Shown: piece after piece, positions 24,763 through 32,091 of the stretch | How the letters are laid out: each line of letters opens with the position of its first letter | Position numbering within the stretch: the stretch's first letter is position 1 | NCBI GenBank assembly: GCA_019310965.1 | Contig: JAFDDG010000041.1 | Location: 1 to 34,855 of the forward strand | Direction: 5' to 3' | DNA: 34,855 nucleotides | Source of the DNA: Deltaproteobacteria bacterium | GTDB taxonomy: Bacteria > Myxococcota_A > UBA9160 > SMWR01 | Notes under the pieces: model-generated | Seen by the model: the letters and a program-made list of their open reading frames with translations, nothing else | Databases searched by the model: none | What the model was told of the DNA's origin: nothing | Position numbers and translations under genes: made by a program

Positions 24763-24909
24763 ATGTCGGACGAACGCGTCGAGCTGGGTCACGCGATCTT
24801 GACTCTGATGGAGCCGCACACCGGGTCCGAGTTCGTCTGGAAGTGTCGCTCCCGGCGTCCCGGGCGTCGCCCCCGGCCTCGTGCAGCCATGCGTCTCGGG
24901 CCGCAATGA
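24763..24909 (+). pseudogene. Truncated duplicate of the 26264-27052 gene, now a 48-codon leader frame
   Basis: The first 27 codons (MSDERVELGHAILTLMEPHT then GSEFVWK) match the N-terminus of the minus-strand protein at 26264-27052 (MSDERVELGHAIFALVEPHS then GHELAWN). In the first 36 bases only three differ, all in third codon positions. After that the similarity ends, and the frame continues with an Arg/Pro-rich stretch of 21 residues. It stops at 24909 in an ATGA overlap with the monooxygenase start. It is either a dead gene remnant or a translated leader that couples to the monooxygenase. The synonymous differences show the copies are not very recent. Confidence 0.75.
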
Positions 24910-26153
24910 CAACACCCGTCAGCGAAGAAGAGCTCATCGCCCGCGCGCGCTCCCTGGCACCGAAGCTCGCCGAGCGTGCCGAGCGCTGCGAGCGAGAGCG
25001 CCGGATCCCCGAGGAGTCGATTCGCGAGCTCAAGCAGGCGGACCTGTTCAAGATCCTCTTGCCGAAGGCCTACGGGGGCTTCGAGCTCGACCTCTCGGTG
25101 TTCGTCAAGGTCGCGATCGAGCTCGGGCGCGGCTGCGCGAGCACGGCCTGGGTCTATCAGAACAACGCCTTCCACCAAGCGCTCCTCGCTCTCTTCCCCG
25201 AAGAGACTCAGAACGAGCTCTGGGCCAACGGCGATCCCGTTCTCGACGCGCGAATCGCTTCAACGGGCTGGTCGCCCAAGCGAGGCGCTGCCCGGCCCGT
25301 CGACGGGGGATACGTGCTCGACGGCCACTGGGAGTTTGCGAGCGGCTCGTGGAACTGTGAGCTCGACATGATCCTCGCGCCTGTGGAACGCGATGGAGCG
25401 GGTCCTGCGCCCGAAATGCGTCTGTTTCTGCTGGACCGCGCGGCGGGCGAGTACGAGATCGTCGATACCTGGCACGCCATGGGCCTGAGGGGCACCGCCA
25501 GCAATGACATCGTGGTGCGGGAGACCTTCGTCGCGGAGCAGCGCACGCTCGCCTGGGCCGATGCCAGCCGAACACCCGAGGACGGCGTGAAGCTGCAGGG
25601 CCACGGCGTCCACGACAGCACCTGGTACCGGGTGCCGGTTTGCGACTGGATTGGTTGGACCATCGCGCCCGCGCTGCTGGGCGTTGCGTATTCGGCCTTG
25701 GACGCGAGCGTCGCGAGGCTCGAGACACGCACCAACATGCTCGGCGAGCGGCTCGCCGACACGCAGTCGGTGCAGCTACGGCTCGCCGACGTCGCCGCAC
25801 GCCTCGACGTTGTGGAGTCGATGCTGCTGCGCGACGTGGCCCAGACCGCCGAGGCCTACAGCAGCGGCAAGCCGCCCAGCGTACTCGAGCGCGCGACTTG
25901 GCGGCGCAACCAGTGCTTCGGTGCGCGCTTACTGCTCGAGGCTGTCGAGAGTCTCCTCTACCGGGGGGGTGCGCACGCGATCTACGATGGCGATCCGGTG
26001 CAGCAGGCGTATCGCGACGTGGGCGCCGGGGTGACGCATGTCGCGGTGGATTGGGACATCTGGGGGCGGGTCTACGGCCAGGCGTTGCTGGGGCTCGACA
26101 TCGCCACCCCGAACTTCGGGTTCTTCCCAGCGGCGGTCGTGCGCTCGCGCTGA
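24906..26153 (+). CDS. Acyl-CoA-dehydrogenase-fold flavin monooxygenase (HsaA-like), 415 aa
   Basis: Belongs to the group D flavin monooxygenases with the acyl-CoA dehydrogenase fold, such as HsaA, HpaB-type and dibenzothiophene enzymes. The N-terminal helix RRIPEESIRELKQADLFKI with LLPKAYGGFE, ELGRGCASTAW, the beta-domain GLRGTASNDIVV, and the C-terminal helical part with LLRDVAQTAEAY and YRGGAHAIYDGDPVQQAYRD match this group. These enzymes hydroxylate phenols using reduced flavin from a separate reductase, which is not in this window. HsaA is the closest role given that the next functional gene is an extradiol dioxygenase. ATG 24906 is the family-length start, but it lacks a ribosome site and overlaps the stop of a 48-codon leader by ATGA. 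The frame upstream is not protein-like. Confidence 0.9.
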   Translation: MTTPVSEEELIARARSLAPKLAERAERCERERRIPEESIRELKQADLFKILLPKAYGGFELDLSVFVKVAIELGRGCASTAWVYQNNAFHQALLALFPEETQNELWANGDPVLDARIASTGWSPKRGAARPVDGGYVLDGHWEFASGSWNCELDMILAPVERDGAGPAPEMRLFLLDRAAGEYEIVDTWHAMGLRGTASNDIVVRETFVAEQRTLAWADASRTPEDGVKLQGHGVHDSTWYRVPVCDWIGWTIAPALLGVAYSALDASVARLETRTNMLGERLADTQSVQLRLADVAARLDVVESMLLRDVAQTAEAYSSGKPPSVLERATWRRNQCFGARLLLEAVESLLYRGGAHAIYDGDPVQQAYRDVGAGVTHVAVDWDIWGRVYGQALLGLDIATPNFGFFPAAVVRSR

Positions 26154-26263
26154 CCACGACTCCCTGTTTCCGAGCTGTTCTCGAGGCCTTCGCTTTGGGC
26201 GTGCCGGCGCTCCGCACGCACTGCTCGAGCGCGAGCAGTGCGTGGACGGTGGGGGCTTCTGGT

Positions 26264-27052
26264 TCACAGCTTCGCCAGATCGGGGTCGACGCCGGGTACG
26301 ATGGGGACGAAGGGCGCGACGAAGAGCGTGCTCCCTCGACCACCGGATTCGAGCGTTTTCGGGAGGTCGGCGAAGCACTCCCCCCATACCTCCAGGGGAT
26401 CGCAGTCGACGAAGCAGGCCACGAGCACGCGATCGCCGACGCCCGGCACCTCGGGTGCGGCCTTCGGCCACCAGTCGGCTTTGGGAAGTGGGGTGAAGCA
26501 GAGGGCCTGCGCGATGGGCGACTTCTCGAGCAGGCCCGGCAGTGCGTCGCGCAGCAGTGCGTCGCGCAGCGCCTCCAGCGATTGCTCCGGGCGGCGCTCC
26601 ACCCAGGCCAGCACGATGCCCGGGTAGCGGCGATCCAGGGCCAGCTCCGGGGGCACGCCGTCCGCGTCGCGCAACGCGCCGCCCAGGTAGTCCCAGCTCG
26701 CCGTGCTCAGCACGTCGCGCTGCTCGAAGGTGCGACCCTGCTCGGCGAGCTCCTTCATCCGTTCGGCGACCCACGCCTGCTGTTCGGCGAGGCGGTCCCG
26801 CTGGATCCACAGTGCCGCGAGGAACGTGCCCCGCTCGGGTGGCTCGGCGATTGGGTTCTCGTGCGGTTGGCGCGCCGCCTTGTGTTGGCGCGTCGCGAGC
26901 CAACGCTGTGCGGCCAGCGTCCAGGGCGCACAGGTGCCGGCGGCGACCAGGTGATCGCGCTCGTAGTAGCGGTTCCAGGCGAGCTCGTGCCCGGAGTGTG
27001 GCTCCACGAGGGCGAATATTGCGTGACCCAGCTCGACGCGCTCGTCCGACAT
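26264..27052 (-). CDS. Unrecognised 262-aa protein, possible dimeric alpha/beta-barrel (EthD-like) fold
   Basis: I cannot name the family with certainty. The N-terminus (HAIFALVEPHSG, then WNRYYERDHLVAAGTCAPWT and LAAQRWLATR) has the strand-helix pattern and WYxxEHL-like motif of EthD/dimeric alpha-beta-barrel proteins. A later ERRYPGIVLAWVE-like strand and FTPLPKADWW suggest a second half of similar fold. No signal peptide is seen. ATG 27052 is the start, with no ribosome site, and the same start is conserved in the truncated copy at 24763. It is convergent with the monooxygenase (110 bases between stops) and divergent from the dioxygenase gene at 27161. Its position between the two ring-cleavage genes suggests an accessory role there. 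Confidence 0.8.
   Translation of the reverse strand: MSDERVELGHAIFALVEPHSGHELAWNRYYERDHLVAAGTCAPWTLAAQRWLATRQHKAARQPHENPIAEPPERGTFLAALWIQRDRLAEQQAWVAERMKELAEQGRTFEQRDVLSTASWDYLGGALRDADGVPPELALDRRYPGIVLAWVERRPEQSLEALRDALLRDALPGLLEKSPIAQALCFTPLPKADWWPKAAPEVPGVGDRVLVACFVDCDPLEVWGECFADLPKTLESGGRGSTLFVAPFVPIVPGVDPDLAKL
26541..26570. repeat. In-frame 15-base tandem duplication inside the 262-aa gene
   Basis: AGTGCGTCGCGCAGC occurs twice in direct succession (26541-26555 and 26556-26570). On the coding strand it produces the repeated pentapeptide LRDAL in EALRDALLRDALPG. The two units are identical, indicating a recent slippage duplication that keeps the frame. Confidence 0.85.
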
Positions 27053-27147
27053 CTGCACCAGTATTGCAGGCACGGGGCCGCTGCGGTCGTGCATTCCTGC
27101 ACATCGCATCCGCCGATCTGAAGCTTGTCATTGCGGGGGGTGCGCTC

Positions 27148-27160
27148 GTAGGCTGCCTAC
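27148..27160. promoter_or_regulatory. 13-base palindrome touching the dioxygenase start codon
   Basis: GTAGGCTGCCTAC is a perfect 6+1+6 inverted repeat that ends on the base before ATG 27161. There is no ribosome site. TAGGCT within it (27149-27154) fits a TANNNT -10 box at leaderless distance, so a protein bound to this palindrome would cover the transcription start. Confidence 0.45.
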
Positions 27161-28090
27161 ATGGGCATGCGTGGTCTCGGCTACATCGGACTGGCGAGCA
27201 GCGACCTGGCGCCCTGGCGCGCTTTTGCGACCGATTTCCTGGGCTTGATGCCGGCCCCGGCGCCCACGCCGGCGGCCGCCGAGGACGGGTCGCTCTTCTT
27301 CCGCATGGATGATCGCAGCTGGCGGCTGGCCGTGCACCCGGCAGAGCGGGGCGGCCTGGCCTACGCGGGCTGGGAGCTCTCTGATCGGCCAGCGCTCGAC
27401 GCGGCGGTCGAGCGGGCGCGCGCAGCCGGTGCCGAGATCGAGACACCGAGCGAGGCAGAGCGCGCGGCGCGCGGCGTTACGGAGCTGGTGCGCATTCGCG
27501 ATCCGTGGGGCTTCGTGCACGAGCTCTTCACCGGGGCCGCGTACGCTCTCGAAGTGCCCTTCGTGTCACCGGCGGGTGTCTCCGGCTTCCTCACGCAGGG
27601 TGTCGGCATGGGCCATATGCTGCTGACGGTCCCCGACTTGCGCCAAGCCGAGGCCTTCTACGTGGAGGCACTCGGCCTGCGTGTCACGGATCGCATGGAC
27701 ATGGGCGGCGGCAAGGGAGCTGCCTTTCTGCGCGCGAGTCCGCGCCACCACAGCCTCGCGGTTTCCGACGTGCTGCCCGATCCCAACTTGCACCACTTCA
27801 TGATCGAAGCGAAGCGCCTCGACGATGTCGGACGTGCCTGGGACCGCGTGCAGGATCTCGGCATTCCGATCAAGATGAGCCTCGGCCAGCATGCCAACGA
27901 CCCGGCCGTGACATTCTACGCGGAGACTCCCGCGGGTTTCGACGTGGAGTTCGGCTGGAAGGGGCTGATCGTCGACGAGGCGAGCTGGTGTGTGCGCGAG
28001 TTCGGGGGCAGCGGCGAGATCTGGGGCCACCGCGGCGTCGCGATGGAAGCGATCACGGACGCGCGCGCTGACGCTTCGGAGCGGGGCTAG
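27161..28090 (+). CDS. Type I extradiol ring-cleavage dioxygenase (HsaC/BphC-like), 309 aa
   Basis: Two vicinal-oxygen-chelate modules, as in 2,3-dihydroxybiphenyl and steroid catechol (HsaC) dioxygenases. The N-terminal module (GYIGLASSDLAPWRAFATDF) has lost metal residues as usual. The C-terminal one holds the 2-His-1-Glu iron site: His152 (GMGHMLLTV), His212 (LHHFMIEA) and Glu263 (FDVEFGW). The conserved second-sphere His197 (RHHSLAV), His244 (GQHANDP) and Tyr253 are also present, so an active meta-cleaving enzyme is expected. Length matches the family (about 290-310). It follows the monooxygenase in direction, with the convergent unknown gene between, and precedes the amidohydrolase by 60 bases. 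The natural substrate would be a catechol made by the monooxygenase. Confidence 0.95.
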   Translation: MGMRGLGYIGLASSDLAPWRAFATDFLGLMPAPAPTPAAAEDGSLFFRMDDRSWRLAVHPAERGGLAYAGWELSDRPALDAAVERARAAGAEIETPSEAERAARGVTELVRIRDPWGFVHELFTGAAYALEVPFVSPAGVSGFLTQGVGMGHMLLTVPDLRQAEAFYVEALGLRVTDRMDMGGGKGAAFLRASPRHHSLAVSDVLPDPNLHHFMIEAKRLDDVGRAWDRVQDLGIPIKMSLGQHANDPAVTFYAETPAGFDVEFGWKGLIVDEASWCVREFGGSGEIWGHRGVAMEAITDARADASERG

Positions 28091-28150
28091 CGGTGCATCC
28101 CATAGGCTGATCGAGCGCGCCCGGCGGCGCGCAACGGAAGGGAAGAAGAC

Positions 28151-29602
28151 ATGAAGTTTCGCCCCAACGCGAAGGTAGAGGAGATTCGGCGGCGCACCGA
28201 CCACCCGATCGTCGACTCCGACGCCCATCAACTCGAGACAGTGCCGGTGCTGCTCGACTACCTGCGCGATGTGGGCGGAAGCAATATGCCCGATCGCTTC
28301 CTTGCGTTCATCGCCCACCAGAGGCGCACGTTCGAGATGACGCCGGACGAACGGCTCGACACGCGCACGGCCATGCCCGTGTGGTGGCCGATCCCCACCG
28401 AGAACACCCTCGACCGAGCCACGACGCAGCTGCCGCGCCTGATCTACGAACGGTTGGACGAGTTCGGATTCGACTTCGGCATCGTCTACCCGGGGATCGG
28501 GCTCCAGATCATCACGCTGCCGGGCATGGCTGACGAGGAGCTGCGTCTGGCCTGCGCCCGCGCCTTCAACACCTGCTACGCCGATCTATTCGGCGAGTTC
28601 GCCGATCGCCTCACGCCCGCAGCCGTGATCCCGATGCACACGCCCGAGGAGGCCGTTGCGGAGCTCGAATACGCGGTGGACGTGCTGGGCCTGAAGGCGG
28701 CCGTCTTCGCCGGCGACGTGCTGCGCCCCGTTCCTCGCTTTGCGCGCGAGCACCCCGAGCTCGCGAGCGAGGTGCAGTATCAGGATTGCTTCGGGCCCGA
28801 TTCGCCCTACGACTACGACCCGGTGTGGGCCAAGTGCGTCGAGCTGGGCATTGCGCCCACCTCGCACTCCGGGCCGATCGGCCGCGGCTCGCGTTGCAGC
28901 CCGACGCGCCATCAGTACAACCAGATCGGCGGTTTCGCCGAGGGGGGCGAGGCGCTGCTCAAGGCGCTCTGGTTCGGCGGTGTAACGCGCCGCTTCCCGA
29001 CCCTGAACGTGGGCTTCCTCGAGGGCGGTGCTGCCTGGGCGTGCAGTACTTTCACGCGCGTGATCGACCACTGGAAGAAGCGCAATGCGGCGGCGATCGG
29101 GCATCTCGATCCCGCGCGACTCGACCAGCAGCTCTTCGGCAAGCTCATCGACGACTTTGGGCACGAGAAGATCCAGGCCTACCGCGACCCATTGGTGGAG
29201 AACTCGCTGTGGATGCCGAGTCCCGAGGAGCTCGATGACTGGCGCGCCTGCGAGGTGTCGACGGTGGAGGAGCTCGCGGAGCTCTTCTTGCCCCGCTTCT
29301 TCTTCGGCTGCGAGGGCGACGACCGCATGAACGCCGTCGCTTTCGACACGAAGCTGAACCCTCTCGGCTCTCGGCTGCGCGCGATGTTCGGCTCGGATAT
29401 CGGGCATTTCGACGTGGTGGACATGCGCGATGTTCTGGGGGAAGCCTGGGAGCTGGTGGAGGACGAGCTGATCGACTTGAATGACTTCAAGGACTTCGTA
29501 TTCCGCAACGCCGTGAAGCTGCACGGGGGCATGAATCCGGACTTCTTCAAGGGCACGGTCGTTGAGGACGCGGCGGCGCAGGTACTCCAGGACGACGCGT
29601 GA
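28151..29602 (+). CDS. Amidohydrolase-family (amidohydrolase 2) protein, 483 aa
   Basis: TIM-barrel metal hydrolase or decarboxylase of the PF04909 group. IVDSDAHQLE near residue 20 holds the metal strand (D-x-H, not the usual H-x-H or D-x-H-x-H), HTPEEAV and SHSGPIGRGS in the middle hold further ligands, and GSDIGHFDV near residue 415 carries the catalytic Asp. Members of this group include ACMSD and resorcylate decarboxylases, as well as hydrolases in aromatic routes. Its long insert regions and length of 483 exceed ACMSD-type enzymes (about 330). AAGGGAAG lies before ATG 28151. It follows the extradiol dioxygenase by 60 bases, so it may process the meta-cleavage product. No HsaD/BphD-like serine hydrolase is visible in the window. 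Confidence 0.9.
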   Translation: MKFRPNAKVEEIRRRTDHPIVDSDAHQLETVPVLLDYLRDVGGSNMPDRFLAFIAHQRRTFEMTPDERLDTRTAMPVWWPIPTENTLDRATTQLPRLIYERLDEFGFDFGIVYPGIGLQIITLPGMADEELRLACARAFNTCYADLFGEFADRLTPAAVIPMHTPEEAVAELEYAVDVLGLKAAVFAGDVLRPVPRFAREHPELASEVQYQDCFGPDSPYDYDPVWAKCVELGIAPTSHSGPIGRGSRCSPTRHQYNQIGGFAEGGEALLKALWFGGVTRRFPTLNVGFLEGGAAWACSTFTRVIDHWKKRNAAAIGHLDPARLDQQLFGKLIDDFGHEKIQAYRDPLVENSLWMPSPEELDDWRACEVSTVEELAELFLPRFFFGCEGDDRMNAVAFDTKLNPLGSRLRAMFGSDIGHFDVVDMRDVLGEAWELVEDELIDLNDFKDFVFRNAVKLHGGMNPDFFKGTVVEDAAAQVLQDDA

Positions 29603-29622
29603 TGGTCCCGCGCCGGCGGTCT

Positions 29623-30486
29623 CTACGGCGCGAAGCTCGCGCGGCCGGCGTCGATCAGCAGGCTGCCCTCCTGGTTGACGACGCGGTAGCGGGCGCCCGT
29701 CTCCTCCTGCCAGATCTCGGTCGCGAGCACGTCGCCGTTGTAGCCGGGACTCGCGAAGCGACCCGAGAGCGCTCGCAGACGCTCGGGCATGGAGTCGCCT
29801 ACGGTACGCACGAGAGCGCGACAGGCGATGCCGAGCGTGTTGAGGCCCATCAAGATCGGTTCCGGGAAGCCCGCCTTACGTGCGGCCGCCGGATCGACGT
29901 GGACCGCGTTCTCATCGTGACCGGCGTGGCGGTAGAGGAGCGTCTGGATCGGCAGCGTCGGCGTCTCGACGCGGTGGTCGGGTGGACGCTCGGGGAGCTT
30001 CGCCCCCCCACTGCTCGGCCCGCGTTCGCCGCCAAAGTCGCCGTGACCCAGCACGAAGAGACTCGTCGTGGCCGTGAAGACCGGCGCGCCGCTGGCCGAG
30101 TCACTCGCCTCGACCTCGAGCACGACGAGCGCTCCAGAGCCCTTGTCGTAGATGCCAGCCACGCGCGTGGCCGTGTTGACGTCGCCGCGCGGCCCGATGG
30201 GAGCGTGGATCTCGAGCGCCTGTTCGCCGTGCACGATCTCGTGCGGTGCGTAGTCGCCGGTGGCGAAGCCGGGGTCGGGCCACGACGCGGACTCGGCGGC
30301 CATGACACCGGCCAGCACGAAGGTGGGCAAGACCTTCTGCGCCGGACCGGCGGCGCTCTCACTCAGGTATTCGAGATCGTCCCAGCCTGCGCCCTGCGCC
30401 AGCGCGTACAGCGCGCAGTCGCGCGCCTCCCAGCTACGTCGCGCCGGCTCGGAGCGCGCACCCACGCGGTCGAGGAACATCGTCAC
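29623..30486 (-). CDS. Enoyl-CoA hydratase 2 (MaoC/MFE-2 hydratase-like), 287 aa
   Basis: Double hot-dog R-specific hydratase. The C-terminal half has the hydratase-2 motif LLYRHAGHDENAVHVDPAAA with AGFPEPILMG: the Asp and His (D-x-N-x-x-H) are the catalytic pair known in MFE-2 and PhaJ. The N-terminal half (YALAQGAGWDDLEYL, PTFVLAG) is the substrate-binding pseudo-hot-dog. It probably hydrates 2-enoyl-CoA to the (3R)-hydroxy form, which suits the MFE-2-type SDR at 18377. The start may be GTG 30486 or ATG 30480; neither has a clear ribosome site. It converges with the amidohydrolase (20 bases) and diverges from the acyl-CoA synthetase (44 bases). Confidence 0.92.
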   Translation of the reverse strand: MTMFLDRVGARSEPARRSWEARDCALYALAQGAGWDDLEYLSESAAGPAQKVLPTFVLAGVMAAESASWPDPGFATGDYAPHEIVHGEQALEIHAPIGPRGDVNTATRVAGIYDKGSGALVVLEVEASDSASGAPVFTATTSLFVLGHGDFGGERGPSSGGAKLPERPPDHRVETPTLPIQTLLYRHAGHDENAVHVDPAAARKAGFPEPILMGLNTLGIACRALVRTVGDSMPERLRALSGRFASPGYNGDVLATEIWQEETGARYRVVNQEGSLLIDAGRASFAP

Positions 30487-30530
30487 GGCGGTGATACTCG
30501 CATACCCAACGGCGCCACGGGAAGCGACGC

Positions 30531-32075
30531 GTGACCGACGAGACGCGCCTCTGGCCGCTCGTCGAGGAGCGCGCGCGCCGCACGCCCGACGCGCTGCTCG
30601 CGCTCGACGAGCACGGCCGCAAGCTCAGCTTCGACGCGTACCGCACCCGCGCCGAGCGCGTTGCAGCCGCGCTGGCGCAGCGTGGCGTTGGGCCCGGCGA
30701 CCGGGTCGCCTGGCAGCTTCCCGGCTGGATCGAGTCGTTGGTGCTGGTGGCAGCGCTGGCGCGTCTCGGCGCCGTGCAGAACCCGATCCTACCCATCTAC
30801 CGTGAACGCGAGGTGGGCTTCATTCTGCGCCAGGCGCATCCGAAGCTCTTCGTGGTGCCTTGCGCATGGCGGGGCTTCGCGTTCGAGACCTTCGCGCGGG
30901 GGCTGGCGGCGGAGATGGCTTCCGAGGGCCAGCCGATGAGCCTGCTGGTCTGCGACCGGGCTCTCCCCGAGGCGTCTGCGCACGAGCTTTTGCCCTGGGA
31001 ACCTGGGGACGCGCAGACACCGCGCTGGATCTTCTACACCTCGGGCACCACGGGCGACCCGAAGGGAGCGCTCCACTCCGACGAGACACTCGGCGCGGGC
31101 TCGCTCGGCGTCGTCGAGAGGTTCGAGCTCGGCCCCGACGACCGCTACCCTCTGGTCTTCCCGTTCACTCACATCGGGGGCATCGGCATGCTCTTCGTAC
31201 AGCTCATGGTCGGCACCGCGGCGGTGCTGGTCGAGCAGTACGACGAGGAGAAGACGCTCCCGTTCCTCGCCGAGCAGGGCATCACCCTCGCGGCTGGTGG
31301 GACGCCGCTGGTGATGCGCTACCTCCAGTACCAGCGGCGCCACCCGGAGCGCCGGCTCTTTCCGCGGCTGCGCATGGCGATGGGGGGCGCCGCGCCGAAA
31401 CCGCCGCAGCTCCACGCCGAGGTCAAGGCGCAGCTCGGCGGCGCCGGCGTCGTCTCCGTCTACGGCCTCACCGAAGCGCCCTTCGCTGCAGTGGGCTCAC
31501 CGCGTGACCCCGACGTCGCGCTCGCGACGAGCGAGGGGCGCGCCGGCGGGGGAGCGGAGCTGCGCTGTGTGACACCGGAAGGGAGGACCTGCGCGACCGG
31601 CGCCGAGGGAGAGCTCCAGGTGCGCGGGCCGCAAGTGTGCCTCGGCTACCTCGACCCGGCGCGTGACGCCGAGGCTTTCACCGAAGACGAGTGGTTCCGC
31701 ACGGGCGACCTGGCGCGCCTCGACGCCGACGGCTTCGTGAGCGTGACCGGGCGGCTCAAGGAGATCATCATCCGCAAGGGCGAGAACATCTCCGCCAAGG
31801 AGGTCGAGGACGTGCTCTACGCACACCCTGGCGTTCAGGAGGTCGCGGTCATCGGCGTGCCGGATGCGGAGACGGGGGAGCGTTGCTGCGCGGTCGTCGT
31901 ACCCGAGCGGGAGGCTGCGCTCGACCTGGCCGAGCTCGCGCGCTTCTGCCGCACAGCGGGGCTGGCGCCACAGAAGTGGCCCGAACGGCTGGAGCAGCTG
32001 GATGCCCTTCCGCGCAACGCGAGCGGCAAGGTGCGCAAGGTCGATCTCGAGCGTCGCTTCGGTGGGCGCGAATGA
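30531..32075 (+). CDS. Acyl-CoA synthetase (cyclohexanecarboxylate-ligase-like), 514 aa
   Basis: Class I adenylate-forming ligase with YTSGTTGDPKGALHSD, YGLTEAPFA, the hinge GRLKEIIIRKGENISAKEVE and the catalytic Lys in NASGKVRK. It is an obvious paralogue of the 515-residue ligase at 8034: both have ENISAKEVED, ERCCAVVV, VFP..HIGG and the same N-terminal LW-LVE-RA start, with lengths one residue apart. This suggests related but distinct acid substrates. The start is GTG 30531. Coding continues to 32075, 16 bases before the luciferase-like gene, so the two are probably co-transcribed. The divergent hydratase-2 gene begins 44 bases away. Confidence 0.94.
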   Translation: MTDETRLWPLVEERARRTPDALLALDEHGRKLSFDAYRTRAERVAAALAQRGVGPGDRVAWQLPGWIESLVLVAALARLGAVQNPILPIYREREVGFILRQAHPKLFVVPCAWRGFAFETFARGLAAEMASEGQPMSLLVCDRALPEASAHELLPWEPGDAQTPRWIFYTSGTTGDPKGALHSDETLGAGSLGVVERFELGPDDRYPLVFPFTHIGGIGMLFVQLMVGTAAVLVEQYDEEKTLPFLAEQGITLAAGGTPLVMRYLQYQRRHPERRLFPRLRMAMGGAAPKPPQLHAEVKAQLGGAGVVSVYGLTEAPFAAVGSPRDPDVALATSEGRAGGGAELRCVTPEGRTCATGAEGELQVRGPQVCLGYLDPARDAEAFTEDEWFRTGDLARLDADGFVSVTGRLKEIIIRKGENISAKEVEDVLYAHPGVQEVAVIGVPDAETGERCCAVVVPEREAALDLAELARFCRTAGLAPQKWPERLEQLDALPRNASGKVRKVDLERRFGGRE

Positions 32076-32091
32076 AAGGGTGGCGTTCGTG

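Noticed and set aside
26541..26570. The 15-base direct repeat as a possible CRISPR or integration site.
   Set aside because: Only two adjacent units, in frame inside a gene, with no spacer; a slippage duplication explains it.
25929..27446. A 505-codon minus-strand frame across the unknown gene and the dioxygenase start.
   Set aside because: Arg/Pro-rich shadow of the 262-residue gene; lacks motifs.
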